A DNA stretch of 64,000 nt from Sinorhizobium numidicum. Its GTDB lineage: Bacteria > Pseudomonadota > Alphaproteobacteria > Rhizobiales > Rhizobiaceae. The notes below the pieces were generated by a model, which saw nothing but the letters and a program-made list of their open reading frames with translations, had not been told where the DNA came from and searched no databases. A program made the position numbers and the translations under genes. Of this stretch, positions 8,650-17,716 are shown piece after piece; within the stretch, counting starts at the first letter, position 1, and each line of letters begins with the position of its first letter. Where the stretch lies: contig NZ_CP120368.1 in the NCBI RefSeq assembly GCF_029892045.1, positions 1,672,001-1,736,000 of the forward strand, read 5' to 3'.

Positions 8650-10185
8650 TCAGTCCAAAGAGCATATCGTCGGACCAAACGCCGCATCCGGATGCCGGCA
8701 AGGCACTAACCAGAGCCGCGTCGCGGGAAGGGCTCGGGCCCAAACGTCAATGGATGGGTCAGGCAGGTTCGCGGCAATTACGAGCAAGCCCGGACGCCCC
8801 AGCGCTGCGCGCAGGGCGGCAAGGCGGATACGTTCGGCATCCGATAGGTCCGCGGCCCCCTCGGCAATTCGACGGTCCAGACCGCCAAGACCCTCAAGGA
8901 TAGGTCCAAGGTTCTGTACGGCCAGTCTCTTGCAAATGGTCTCATCGGAAGGACGGTCCAACACGCCAAGCGTCAATGCACGCCTTATGCTTCCACGCAA
9001 AACCGCTGGCTTTGCACCAATGACGGCGACGCTGCGGCGCAGACTTCCCAATGTCAGCCGCCCGATCGGCTGCCCTCCGAGCGTAACTCCATCCACAGGC
9101 GCAACGTCGTGGCCGCTTAGGATGGGCACGATTGAAGATGCTGTTTCAGGGAGATACCCGTCTTCGCCCGGCCCCAACGTCAATGGGGGTATGCCGGTAA
9201 GCGTGAGAGCAAGCGACAGAGGACCTCTCCCTAGTCGAACGTCGCGGAAGGAATCGGTACGGAGAGGGCGGGCGAGAGCCGCTGCCAGCTTAGCATGTGC
9301 GGCGCGGAAGGCGGCGAAGTGGTTTACGACTCCCATTACCTGACGCAACGGATACAGCGAGAGACCAAGGGCCGCCAACGCTGCTGCGATAGTTCCCGAG
9401 GCCATCCCGGAATGCGATCCATAGATAAGGATGACCGCGGCGGCGATTCCGACTAGCGCCTCCGGCAGACCGTGCAGCAATTCGGCCAATGCGACCCGTT
9501 CGAGGGCCACGTGGCGCAAGGCAGCACTACGCTTCCTGATGAGGCGTAACTCGCGCGCGCGGCGCCCCAGCGCAGCCAGTTGCGGGGCGAGCGGCAGCCT
9601 TTCCGTCATGTCGGCCGCCAACTGCGCCCTACGTGCCCGCAACAGCCTGTGCGACGCCGTTAGAGTCTTGCCTCCAACCAAAAGTGCCACAAATGCCGCG
9701 GCCGTCATCACCAAGCCGGTCCACCCGAAAGGGGCCGCCAACCAGAACAACACGCCGATGGCGGCAGGCAATAGTGCGGCCGCTTGCACGAGCCGTGGCA
9801 AACCAAGACCCGGCCAATTCTTTAACGCAGCTAGGTCGCCGATAAACCGCATCGCCATGTGGCCAGTCCGTCGCTTCGTCAGTTCCGAGGCGGCGGCTCG
9901 ACTGGTATGGTCGAACAGAGCCAGGCGCACGTCACGGGCATAGTCCTGACCGAAATCTTCAGCCAGCGTCCTGAACAACGGGCGTAATGCGGCCATCGCC
10001 AACCCTGTGCCCGCTAACGCACAGAGCACGGAGGGTGGAATCTTCCCTGTCTCGTCGAGCCAGGAGAACGCCGCCCTTGTTGCGAAGGCGGTGGAGGCCA
10101 ATGCGACCGCCTGAGCGAGCGCCGCTCCGATCAGACCTGCGAGCAGTATCCGCCGGCGCCCGGAGAAGAGTAGCGGCGCGTTCAT
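8650..10185 (-). CDS. ABC exporter-like membrane protein with degenerate ATPase domain
   Basis: A 511-residue protein with an ABC type-1 transmembrane domain (five to six hydrophobic segments within about 10-290) fused to a C-terminal ABC nucleotide-binding-like domain (about 310-511). The ATPase motifs are eroded. The Walker A position reads GPGEDGYLPETAS and lacks the GKS/T. The signature reads LSDAE instead of LSGGQ/E. Walker B reads LLVIAANLP with no catalytic Asp-Glu. The frame is open and codon use normal, so this looks like a maintained pseudo-ATPase rather than decay. The ATG at 10185 overlaps the previous gene's TGA (ATGA), so translation is probably coupled. Substrate unknown; it might pair with an active subunit elsewhere or work without ATP hydrolysis. 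Confidence 0.75.
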   Translation of the reverse strand: MNAPLLFSGRRRILLAGLIGAALAQAVALASTAFATRAAFSWLDETGKIPPSVLCALAGTGLAMAALRPLFRTLAEDFGQDYARDVRLALFDHTSRAAASELTKRRTGHMAMRFIGDLAALKNWPGLGLPRLVQAAALLPAAIGVLFWLAAPFGWTGLVMTAAAFVALLVGGKTLTASHRLLRARRAQLAADMTERLPLAPQLAALGRRARELRLIRKRSAALRHVALERVALAELLHGLPEALVGIAAAVILIYGSHSGMASGTIAAALAALGLSLYPLRQVMGVVNHFAAFRAAHAKLAAALARPLRTDSFRDVRLGRGPLSLALTLTGIPPLTLGPGEDGYLPETASSIVPILSGHDVAPVDGVTLGGQPIGRLTLGSLRRSVAVIGAKPAVLRGSIRRALTLGVLDRPSDETICKRLAVQNLGPILEGLGGLDRRIAEGAADLSDAERIRLAALRAALGRPGLLVIAANLPDPSIDVWARALPATRLWLVPCRHPDAAFGPTICSLD

Positions 10186-11228
10186 GCCGCACTCGCAACC
10201 CGTTGCGCCCCGACCTGCGCGGCAAAACGGTTCGCTTCCGCCGGATCCAAAAGCTGTGATCGATTGATGACAGGAACGCCCGTGGCGGCAAGCGCCTCGG
10301 CAGAAGCCATCGGTGAGCAAGACAGAAGGCCGGTCAGCGCCAATGGATGTACCCCCTGGCGGGCCAACTCCGCCACACCGCCGGCCGCCGCCACAGCGTC
10401 CCCACAGGCAAAGATGACACCTGATGCCCATGTCCGGAATCCTGGATCAGCGATCAATGCCGCCGTCTCCCGCTGGAAAATGCCATCCGCAATCTCCATT
10501 ACTGCTAAGTCGCAGCCCGCATCTTCGGCGGCGGCCAGCAGGTCCATGATTCCCTGCGCTACGCGCGCCAACGGCTCGCGGTAGGTCGTCACCATTCCTG
10601 CATCGGTGAAATCGGCGACGAAGGCTGAGCCGGCATCCTGATAGTGGTTAAAGTCGCCAAATGATCCCGTCCCCGTACCCTTCAAGGTCGCCACGCGCCA
10701 TCCCGCCAGCGTCAGACCGTGCGAAAGCGCGACTGTCGCCGTCGTCTTGCCGGAATTCATTGCGGTACCCAAGACGATGATTACCGGCAGCGCGGGCGTG
10801 GCCGTCGCGCGGGGCAGGGCAAAATTCATCGTATCCAGCACCTGCCCATCGGCAGCGGTTATGCGTCCGAGCGGCTGCACCCGCGTCGGTGGCTTAATTC
10901 GATCATTGCGGTGCATCATTCGCCCCAAGCATCCACCGCCCGCCAGCATATCACAGCCCTTGGGATCGATCTCGGCAACCCCCTCGAACTGGTCCGGGGC
11001 ATAACGCGCACCGCAGGGCATGACGATGAGATCGCCGGGGTAGAGGGTCGAGGGCCGCCCTGACGCGAGTTGCATCCGGCCGTGCTGTCCGATGGAAATC
11101 ACCTGCCCAAGGATGAGCTGTCCGGGGACCACCTCGTCCCACCGCTGGTCAAGATCGGACGCAAGGGCACGGGTCGCACGCCGGGTGGAGAAGGCCCATT
11201 TAGCACGGGCGAAGAGATGCTCATTCAT
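10182..11228 (-). CDS. P-loop NTPase-like protein, DUF1611/MobB-like
   Basis: A 348-residue protein. The first 140 residues are an unrecognised domain with several Gly-rich turns and Cys at 72, 92 and 100. The second half starts with a hydrophobic strand and a Walker A motif, GTAMNSGKTT at 154-163, followed by ATLKGTGTG and AVMEIADGIFQRET. This resembles the P-loop half of DUF1611 or MobB-like proteins, but the assignment is tentative. Some DUF1611 members (DgcN) are reported as D-glutamate N-acetyltransferases, so an acyl-transfer role is one option. It is the middle gene of a tight operon, overlapping its upstream neighbour by 8 bases and its downstream neighbour by 4. Confidence 0.6.
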   Translation of the reverse strand: MNEHLFARAKWAFSTRRATRALASDLDQRWDEVVPGQLILGQVISIGQHGRMQLASGRPSTLYPGDLIVMPCGARYAPDQFEGVAEIDPKGCDMLAGGGCLGRMMHRNDRIKPPTRVQPLGRITAADGQVLDTMNFALPRATATPALPVIIVLGTAMNSGKTTATVALSHGLTLAGWRVATLKGTGTGSFGDFNHYQDAGSAFVADFTDAGMVTTYREPLARVAQGIMDLLAAAEDAGCDLAVMEIADGIFQRETAALIADPGFRTWASGVIFACGDAVAAAGGVAELARQGVHPLALTGLLSCSPMASAEALAATGVPVINRSQLLDPAEANRFAAQVGAQRVASAA

Positions 11229-12078
11229 AGTCGTCTCCTTTGGTTATTGACAATCCGCAGACCTGGGCAGCGAGGCCAGCGGCCTGGGCGCATTGGGGGA
11301 AATCGTGGCCGCAGCCGGGTAGAACCGTAAAGCTCAGGGTCGGAACGATCCCGCGCGCGTGCGCAGCGCTCTTAAAGGCAGCGGCAAATGCATGGGCACG
11401 AGCCACGCGATCCCGGCCTTGCAATGCATCTATGCGTCGGTCCCGCCGGAGGGCGGGGTCTCGCAGGCGATCATCTTCGCCTACGTAGATTCGAAGCGGG
11501 AGTTTCAGGAAGGCTGAAAGCTGCGCCAGCATCAAACCCGCGATATCCGATTCGCCCGGGGGAACCATGTTGGCTTCAGTTCGCAGTCCCATGGGGAACG
11601 GCACGCTATCGTCCGGCAAGCAATACCAGCCGGCAGCAGCCACATGGAGCGCCGCCACATGCTGCGGATAGAGCATCGCAAACCGGTGCGCGAGTTGCGC
11701 GCCACCTGAAAAGCCGAAGAGGTCAACTTTCCTCGTATCCGCCAGCCCCATCGCTTGCAATCGGGCGAGAAGCGCCAGCACAGGCTTATCTGGCCGCGCG
11801 CCGCCGATCCGCTGAAATACTGGCCAGTCGCCTGGTGGAAATCGCGGAACGATCAACACCCGCCCCGCGGCGGCGGTCAGCGGAGCAAATGCTGTGGAGA
11901 GTGCATTCGCGGCGCGCGAGATCCCGTGTAAGGCTAAAAGCGGAGGCACCGAAGCCTGGGGGTTAGCCGGCACAAAAACGTCTGCACGCAGGCGTCCCTC
12001 TCGCAATCGTACCCACAGCCGTGTCGTGGTGGGCTTCTCTCTCCCGGCCAGCACCTCCGGATTCGCAATGTTGGGCAT
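11221..12078 (-). CDS. Alpha/beta hydrolase, esterase/peptidase-like
   Basis: A 285-residue alpha/beta hydrolase, first gene of the three-gene leftward operon. The HGISR turn near 51-55 fits an oxyanion region. The nucleophile elbow GFSGGA places Ser124 as the catalytic serine, with an acidic residue in YVGEDDRLRD (about 202-206) and His258 in GCGHDF. No signal peptide is evident. The ATG at 12078 is preceded by an AGAAGGG tract at normal spacing. It resembles PHB-depolymerase/polyester-esterase and dienelactone-type hydrolases. The coupling to a P-loop protein and a membrane ABC-like protein suggests processing of a small molecule or peptide before export, but this is inference. Confidence 0.75.
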   Translation of the reverse strand: MPNIANPEVLAGREKPTTTRLWVRLREGRLRADVFVPANPQASVPPLLALHGISRAANALSTAFAPLTAAAGRVLIVPRFPPGDWPVFQRIGGARPDKPVLALLARLQAMGLADTRKVDLFGFSGGAQLAHRFAMLYPQHVAALHVAAAGWYCLPDDSVPFPMGLRTEANMVPPGESDIAGLMLAQLSAFLKLPLRIYVGEDDRLRDPALRRDRRIDALQGRDRVARAHAFAAAFKSAAHARGIVPTLSFTVLPGCGHDFPQCAQAAGLAAQVCGLSITKGDDYE

Positions 12079-12756
12079 CGCGGCCCTTCTCCCGTTGAAA
12101 TCGGAAGTAGAACGGGCAAGCCCCCCGGTTATTCCATGGAACTTTTATGACTTCGTTTCTCATCCTCGTCGCCGAAGGCAGGGGAATGCATGGGATATCG
12201 GACAGTTCGCGTGCTCCTTAATTCGGCTACACAGCGGACGGCTGCACTGCTGGCGCGGTGGCGACTGCGAAGTTTCGTGTCGCACCAACTGCTCACAGCA
12301 TCTGGAGGCCACAGCTATCGCATATCGGACACGGGGGCGGTCTCCTGTCCGCAAGCCGTGACGGCTCGTCTGTAGTGATTCGGGTCGATCAGGAACTGTA
12401 GGCCTGCTGAGCCTGGGGGAACGTCGCCAAGGGGTGGAGAGCGGAAGTTCACTACCAAGGCGCGGGACGACTGCTTAGCGCCAAGAAGCAGTCGCACGGG
12501 CCGGAGCGACTCTTATCGGTCCTTCGCGAGCTAGGTTCCGCGAGATCCTACTGCCTCCCACAATTATCTAGACTCTCGCGCAATAGGTGCCACATCATGG
12601 AAACATGATCGGCGGGAATACTGCGGCGTCGAGATGATCCGGCATGTCTCCGCAGCGCTTGCGGGCATGCGAATGGCCACGAGGACTGCCAGTTTGCTCG
12701 AAGATATGAATGAGCTTCGCCCTTGCGCAGGGAGAAGCTCATATCGCGTGAGACGC
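12079..12756. other. Intergenic region with a hairpin near its right end
   Basis: Nearly 680 bases without a supported gene. Short frames on the minus strand around 12315-12742 have no recognisable domain. The only clear structure is the hairpin at 12711-12741, annotated separately. The promoter of the hydrolase operon should lie at the left end, but I cannot assign -35/-10 boxes with confidence. Confidence 0.5.
12711..12741 (-). terminator. Hairpin terminator downstream of the NDH-2-like gene
   Basis: TGAGCTTC and CCCT pair with AGGG and GAAGCTCA (one G/A mismatch) around a five-base loop. It lies 16 bases past the stop of the leftward oxidoreductase gene. There is no strong T run, but position and stem length fit a transcription end. 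Confidence 0.6.
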
Positions 12757-13962
12757 TTACAGATCGGTCACACGCTCCGGATCAGCTGAGGCCAGCGCCG
12801 CGGCACGCTCGGCCTTCGGCGGATATATCCACACCCTATTGATCTCCTGCTTGGTCTTCTTGGCGCCCTCGCCGACCATCTCGACCTTGCGGTCCCAGCC
12901 GCGGGTGAAGATTGCGCCGGCTTCGCCGAGGTCGAGGCAGGTGACGTAGGCCTTCTGGTGATAGCATCGGGTCGGCACACCCAGCAGTTCGGCGGCTGCG
13001 TTGTTGCCCGCGAAGGCGCCCATGCGGGTGGCGTGCTGGCACGACATCAGCACATAGTTGCCGACGTCATCGCATGCGGCGCGCGCCGCGTCGCCGGTGG
13101 CGAAGACGCCAGGCACGGACGGCACGCGCAAGCACTTGTCGACGAGCAGCCGGTCAAAATTGTCACGCGCGGCGGGAATTTCCATCGTCAGCGGATTGGC
13201 GCGAAAGCCTGCCGCCCAGATCACGGTCGCGGCTTCGATGCGCTCGCCGGTGCTCAGGCTGACGCCGGATTTGTCCAGCGATACGACGCCGGCATTGAGC
13301 CGCGTCTCAACGCCGACGCTGCGCAGTGCATCTTCAATGATAGGGCGAGGAAATTCACCCATGTCCGGGGCGACTGCAGGGCTACGATCGACGATAATGA
13401 CGCGCGGTTTGGCTTTTTTGTCGAAGATGGTCCGCAGGCGTGAAGGCATCTCCGTTGCCGCCTCGATTCCTGTAAAGCCGGCCCCTGCAATAACGACGGT
13501 GTCGCGTGCCTTTGAGGCGGGCATAGTCGCAAGCTTATGCAGGTGGCGGTCGAGGGCGATTGCGTCATCGAGATTGTCGATGCTGAAGCCGTGTTTTGCG
13601 AGGCCGGGAATATTCGGGCGGAACAGCCGGCTACCGGTTGCGATCACCAGGCGATGATAGGAAAGGGACTTGCGCTCCCCCTTGGCATTGACGACGTCCA
13701 CGGCGCGGGTTTTGGTGTCGACCGCTTCGACGCTGCCTTGCACGTAGACCACGTTGACGGCGTCAAGCACCTCCTTCAGAGGCGCGGTAAGGGTCTCGGG
13801 CTTCGGCTCATAAAGCCGAGGGCGGATCACCAATATCGGCTGAGGAGCTACCAGCGCGATCTCAAGTTCTTCGGGCGAAACGTCTTCGATGTCGCGCAGG
13901 CGGGCTGCGGAAAGCGCGGCGTACATGCCGGCGAAGCCGGCGCCTACAATAACGAGTCTCAT
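12757..13962 (-). CDS. NDH-2-like FAD-dependent NAD(P)H dehydrogenase
   Basis: A 401-residue pyridine-nucleotide-disulphide-type oxidoreductase. Motifs in order: FAD dinucleotide motif GAGFAG at about 7-12, RPRLYE loop, ATGSR near 115, second dinucleotide motif GAGFTGIEAA near 163-172, and the FAD-binding FATGDAA near 290. This architecture is that of type II NADH dehydrogenases, which move electrons from NADH to quinone at the membrane without proton pumping. A C-terminal membrane helix is not obvious, so a soluble electron-transfer role remains possible. The ATG at 13962 is chosen because it is the start of the FAD motif region and has GGAG just upstream; the open frame continues 52 codons further without similarity. 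Confidence 0.8.
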   Translation of the reverse strand: MRLVIVGAGFAGMYAALSAARLRDIEDVSPEELEIALVAPQPILVIRPRLYEPKPETLTAPLKEVLDAVNVVYVQGSVEAVDTKTRAVDVVNAKGERKSLSYHRLVIATGSRLFRPNIPGLAKHGFSIDNLDDAIALDRHLHKLATMPASKARDTVVIAGAGFTGIEAATEMPSRLRTIFDKKAKPRVIIVDRSPAVAPDMGEFPRPIIEDALRSVGVETRLNAGVVSLDKSGVSLSTGERIEAATVIWAAGFRANPLTMEIPAARDNFDRLLVDKCLRVPSVPGVFATGDAARAACDDVGNYVLMSCQHATRMGAFAGNNAAAELLGVPTRCYHQKAYVTCLDLGEAGAIFTRGWDRKVEMVGEGAKKTKQEINRVWIYPPKAERAAALASADPERVTDL

Positions 13963-14174
13963 GTTACTCCACTCCAGGGTTTTAGTTTCAAACGCCCGCG
14001 CGTCATCGTTGCCGCTCTTGATGAGAGATGACGATGCGGATCCGTGAAGCGAGATCGCGATGGCGCTCATCACCGACTCCAGGCCGGTCACAACCGGCCT
14101 CAGCACAGGCGCGATCAACCCCGCCAGCCAGATGGATTGTTGCCGATGTCCAGGTAAACAGTTTCGTTGGAAAT

Positions 14175-14202
14175 GAGCTGCGGCATTTGATTGCCGCAGC
14201 TC
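14175..14202 (-). terminator. Perfect hairpin terminator after the haloperoxidase-type gene
   Basis: GAGCTGCGGCA and TGCCGCAGCTC form an 11-base-pair perfect stem with a six-base loop. It lies 14 bases beyond the stop of the leftward gene ending at 14216. On the minus strand a short ATTTCC follows. Stem quality and position strongly suggest a transcription end. Confidence 0.75.
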
Positions 14203-14215
14203 GCCCTTGAGGACG

Positions 14216-15052
14216 TCAAGCCTGGACGAGGGCCAGTAGATCGGCGTTCAGCGCATCGGCATTGATGGTCAGCATGCCGTGCGAGAAGTTCGGATAGGTC
14301 TTCAAGGTGCCATTCTTCAGAAGCTTGACTGACTTCAGCGCGGAGTCCGCGATCGGCACGATCTGGTCGTCCTCACCGTGCAGCACCAGCGTCGGAATGG
14401 TAATGGCCTTCAGGTCCTCGGTCTGATCGGTTTCCGAGAAGACCTTGATGCCGTCGTAATGAGCCTTGGCGCTGCCCATCATGCCCTGACGCCACCAGTT
14501 CTGGACCGCCGCTTCCTGCACCGCGGCGCCCCCGCGGTTGAAGCCGTAGAAGGGACCGGCGGCGACGTCGCGAAAGAACTGGGCACGGTTTGCAGCAAGC
14601 GCGGCACGGAAACCGTCGAACACTTCAATCGGCAGACCTTCCGGATTGGCCTCGGTCTTGAGCATCAGCGGGGGAACGGCGGAGACCAGGACGGCCTTGG
14701 CAACACGGCCCGCCGGCTCGCCGTGCTTTGCGACATAGCGGGCGACCTCGCCGCCACCGGTGGAGTGGCCGATATGGACGACAGTCTTCAGGTTCAGCGC
14801 TTCGACGACGGCGAAGGCATCTGCTGCATAGTGATCCATATCATGGCCTTCTGACACCTGTGAGGAGCGGCCATGGCCGCGGCGATCATGGGCGATGACG
14901 CGATAACCCTTGGAGAGAAAGAAGAGCATCTGAGCATCCCAGTCGTCCGAGCTCAGCGGCCAGCCATGATGGAACATGATCGGCTGTGCGCCCTTCGGAC
15001 CCCAGTCCTTGTAGAAGATGTCGATGCCGTCTTTGGTGGTAACATATGCCAT
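14216..15052 (-). CDS. Alpha/beta hydrolase, cofactor-free haloperoxidase/arylesterase type
   Basis: A 278-residue alpha/beta hydrolase of the non-haem chloroperoxidase family. Features: HHGWPLSSDDWD near 28-39, DRRGHGRS near 56-63, nucleophile motif GHSTGGG with Ser97, an acidic residue in LHGEDDQIVP and His in NFSHGM near the C-terminus. Such enzymes are carboxylesterases that also catalyse perhydrolysis to peracids, giving apparent haloperoxidase activity; the natural substrate is usually unknown. The gene is bounded by hairpins on both sides (14175-14202 and 15135-15170), so it is probably a single transcription unit. It belongs to a run of leftward oxidative-stress-type genes. Confidence 0.85.
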   Translation of the reverse strand: MAYVTTKDGIDIFYKDWGPKGAQPIMFHHGWPLSSDDWDAQMLFFLSKGYRVIAHDRRGHGRSSQVSEGHDMDHYAADAFAVVEALNLKTVVHIGHSTGGGEVARYVAKHGEPAGRVAKAVLVSAVPPLMLKTEANPEGLPIEVFDGFRAALAANRAQFFRDVAAGPFYGFNRGGAAVQEAAVQNWWRQGMMGSAKAHYDGIKVFSETDQTEDLKAITIPTLVLHGEDDQIVPIADSALKSVKLLKNGTLKTYPNFSHGMLTINADALNADLLALVQA

Positions 15053-15134
15053 TGCCTTGGTCCTTTAGTGAATTGTCGGGGTGAGCGTCCGCTGCGTGGC
15101 AGGGGTCACCAGCGCTGAATTTTAACGATCGAGA

Positions 15135-15170
15135 AAAGGGCCGGATGCCGCAGACGACAGCTGGCCCTTT
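15135..15170 (-). terminator. Hairpin terminator after the cupin gene
   Basis: AAAGGGCC (15135-15142) pairs with GGCCCTTT (15163-15170) across a 20-base loop, and on the minus strand the stem is followed by TTTTC. It begins just past the cupin stop at 15174. Confidence 0.6.
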
Positions 15171-15173
15171 CGC

Positions 15174-15593
15174 CTACTTCTTGATCGGGAAGGTCAGGTC
15201 CACCTGATCGGTATCAACGACGAAGACCGCCAGCAGCTTCGCCGGTCCGGTCTCGCTGGCATTCTCGCTGACGCCGTGGCGGTCTCCCGGCATTTCAGAG
15301 AAGCTCTCGCCCGCCTTGTAGGTCTTGACGGGACCGTCGTTGACCTGGCTGCGGATGGCACCCTCCAGGACAGTCGCATAGATGAAGGCCGACTCCGGAT
15401 GCGTGTGGGCCGAGGAGAAGCCGCCGGGACCATATTCAACGAGAACACCTTTCATGCTCTTGCCCGGAACATTCGGCAATTCGTGCTCGTAAACCAGCGT
15501 GACCTTAGCATCCTTATCGCCGACGTCGTGAGCAGCGGCGGCAGCAGACAAGAGAGCCGTCATGGCAAAGGCGGCAAAGATTGACTTGATCAT
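15174..15593 (-). CDS. Exported cupin-domain protein
   Basis: A 139-residue secreted single-cupin protein. A signal peptide occupies about residues 1-21 (MIKSIFAAFAMTALLSAAAAAH). The cupin barrel carries the metal-binding pattern HTHPES followed by an Ala/Gly strand, and a second motif region GDRHGVSE, so a bound metal ion is likely. Periplasmic cupins of this type have no assigned reaction. The ATG at 15593 is preceded by AAAGGAG at a seven-base spacing, which fixes the start; the long open frame upstream is spurious. It is followed leftward by a terminator, and the NmrA-like gene lies just upstream on the same strand. Confidence 0.8.
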   Translation of the reverse strand: MIKSIFAAFAMTALLSAAAAAHDVGDKDAKVTLVYEHELPNVPGKSMKGVLVEYGPGGFSSAHTHPESAFIYATVLEGAIRSQVNDGPVKTYKAGESFSEMPGDRHGVSENASETGPAKLLAVFVVDTDQVDLTFPIKK

Positions 15594-15654
15594 GTCGAAA
15601 CTCCTTTCATGAGGTCGGAAGGTGCGCCGCCTCATGCGACGCACCGGTGCTCGG

Positions 15655-16407
15655 TCATTTCCGCGCTGCGGTTGCGAACCACTGCTCGAAGGTGATGCGG
15701 CCGATGCGGGGATTGTTGTCGGAGACGAGCGAGCCATCTTCCAGTTTTGCGCCGAAGTAGCGAGCCTCCGGATCTGCCTCGACCTTGCGAGCATCGCCCA
15801 TTGCTTTCAGGTAGCGGGCAACGAGTTCGTTCAGCCGGACACGCCCTGGCCCCGAGATCTCCACAATGCCATTGATCGGCGCGGCCGTCGCAACGGCGGC
15901 CATGTTGTCGGCCACATCGTCCGAGGCGATGGGCTGGACGTAGGCTGGCGACAGATGCACCGTGTCGCCGATGGTGCCAGACTGGGCGATGCCGCTAAGG
16001 AACTCCATAAATTGCGTCGAGTGGACGATCGTATAGGGAATGCCGGATTCCCGGATAATCTTTTCCTGGGCGACCTTGGCCCGCATGTAGCCGCTGTCAG
16101 GCAGCCGATCGACGCCGACGATGGAAAGCGCGATGTGATGCTTTACGCCGGCGTCCTTTTCCGCAGCCATCAGATTGCGGCCCGACGTCTTAAAGAATTC
16201 GAGCACGGCCTTGTCTTCGAAGGACGGCGAGTTTGCGAGGTCGATAACGACGGAGGCGCCGGCGAGCGCCTCGGCGAGACCTTCGCCGGTGATCGTGTTG
16301 ACGCCGGTGTTCGGAGCGGCGGCAATGACTTCATGGCCTTGCTTGCGAAGGCGGTCGGCTGTCTTTGAACCGATCAGGCCGGTTCCGCCGATAATGACGA
16401 TTTTCAT
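15655..16407 (-). CDS. NmrA-like/atypical SDR NAD(P)-binding protein
   Basis: A 250-residue Rossmann protein. The N-terminal GGTGLIGS motif (about 7-14) is the dinucleotide-binding loop. The central block (SIVGVD, then YMRAKVAQE) fits the atypical SDR/NmrA-like group, in which the classic YxxxK is altered. Members act as NAD(P)H-dependent quinone or isoflavone reductases, or as redox sensors. The ATG at 16407 has GGAG seven to eight bases upstream. The gene lies 61 bases upstream of the cupin gene and may be co-transcribed with it. Its substrate cannot be predicted. Confidence 0.8.
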   Translation of the reverse strand: MKIVIIGGTGLIGSKTADRLRKQGHEVIAAAPNTGVNTITGEGLAEALAGASVVIDLANSPSFEDKAVLEFFKTSGRNLMAAEKDAGVKHHIALSIVGVDRLPDSGYMRAKVAQEKIIRESGIPYTIVHSTQFMEFLSGIAQSGTIGDTVHLSPAYVQPIASDDVADNMAAVATAAPINGIVEISGPGRVRLNELVARYLKAMGDARKVEADPEARYFGAKLEDGSLVSDNNPRIGRITFEQWFATAARK

Positions 16408-16514
16408 GAGTTTCTCCATTCGCGGGCGCTCGGCGCGCCGCATTGTCCATTCGTTCCAGTAGGTGGTTGCGCCGTCTTAGCTCGGGCCGGTCCTGTCGAG
16501 GCCATAGACGTGTC

Positions 16515-16548
16515 GGCCGAACTGGAAGGATACGCACCCAGTTCGGCC
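16515..16548 (-). terminator. Hairpin terminator after the MBL-fold gene
   Basis: GGCCGAACTGG (16515-16525) and CCAGTTCGGCC (16538-16548) form an 11-base-pair perfect stem with a 12-base loop, 17 bases past the stop of the leftward MBL-fold gene. No strong T run follows. Confidence 0.65.
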
Positions 16549-16564
16549 CTAACTCAACAAGGGG

Positions 16565-17521
16565 TCAGTAGTCCCAGAAGGCCGCGACCCAACGAAAGTC
16601 GTCGCCGTCGACCGCCACCCGGCCGACGGACGGGAACGGCAGGTGAGTGGCCACCAGCTGTCCGCCGGTCTCCGCCAGCTCGCGCAAAAGACGGACCCGA
16701 ACGCGCGCCGCCTCCTCGGGGTCGTGTTCGAAACCGTTGTGCCAGTCCGGGTGTTCGAACCCGACCGCGAATACGGCGTCGCCGGCGAACATAAGCCGGT
16801 CGCCGCCGGACGCCACGCGGACCACGCTGTGCCCGGGGGTGTGGCCTCCGGTACGAGAGACGACCACGCCCGGCGCCACCTCGTACTCCTCATCGAACAG
16901 CCGCAGCTGGCTCTGATACTCCTTCGTGAACCGCTTGGCGGTCGCGCGAAGCGCGTCCGGGAAGCCCGGCGGCATGGAGACGTGGGAGAAATCGGGCGAC
17001 TCCCAGAACTTGACCTCGGCGGCGGCCACGTGGATCCGGAGGTCCGGACGCAGCTGCTCCTTCACCCCCTCAACGAGCAGCCCGCCGACGTGATCCATGT
17101 GCATGTGGGTAAGCACCACGTCGGTCACCGATGCAAGGTCGATGCTGGCGGCCTCCAGTCGCTTGATCAACTGCCCGGCCCGCGGCAAGTTCAGGTTCGG
17201 ATCCAACCCTAGCCCAGCGTCGATGAGTATGGTCTGGTCGCCGCTCCGCACCACGACCACATTCAGCGCCCAGTCGAAGGCGTCCTGCGGCAGGAACATG
17301 TCCTTCAGCCAGGCCGCCCGGGCGGCCGGGTCGGCGTTGTGTCCCAACATCTGGGTTGGGAGCGGCAGCACCCCGTCGCTGATTACCAGCACTTCAATCT
17401 CGCCGACCTGCACCGCGTAGCGCGACGGAACCAACTCTTCGGGTCTCGATCTACCGGAGGGTGGGGTGTTGTCCAAGCTCATGTTCTGCTGCTGCTGTGT
17501 GTTGGAGATAATCTGGTTCAT
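16565..17521 (-). CDS. MBL-fold metallo-hydrolase
   Basis: A 318-residue metallo-beta-lactamase-fold hydrolase. The metal-binding motif HMHMDH (HxHxDH) lies near residue 140. A second ligand His is in GGHTPGHS, an Asp in FAGDAVF and a further His in ATHLPFPS, so both metal sites look complete. It resembles the quorum-quenching lactonase/AttM-like and SDS-hydrolase subgroups, but the substrate is not determined. The N-terminus has a Gln run (QQQQ near 9-12). The ATG at 17521 follows AGGAG at a nine-base spacing. A hairpin closes the transcript on its left; the intact AraC regulator lies upstream beyond a decayed region. Confidence 0.85.
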   Translation of the reverse strand: MNQIISNTQQQQNMSLDNTPPSGRSRPEELVPSRYAVQVGEIEVLVISDGVLPLPTQMLGHNADPAARAAWLKDMFLPQDAFDWALNVVVVRSGDQTILIDAGLGLDPNLNLPRAGQLIKRLEAASIDLASVTDVVLTHMHMDHVGGLLVEGVKEQLRPDLRIHVAAAEVKFWESPDFSHVSMPPGFPDALRATAKRFTKEYQSQLRLFDEEYEVAPGVVVSRTGGHTPGHSVVRVASGGDRLMFAGDAVFAVGFEHPDWHNGFEHDPEEAARVRVRLLRELAETGGQLVATHLPFPSVGRVAVDGDDFRWVAAFWDY

Positions 17522-17716
17522 CTTTGAAAACTCCTGCGTTCGATGTTGGCGCTCGATCCTGCGTCCGCCGCGCTTCCCGCGTGGAAGCGCGGTCAATGCG
17601 GGTGAGGTGTTCAGAGATCGGTGACACGCTCATTGCTGGTGTGTCACCATGATGATCTATCGAACTTGACTTGCGACTGCGCCAGAGCGATTGCCGTCGC
17701 TATAGAGCGATTGCTG

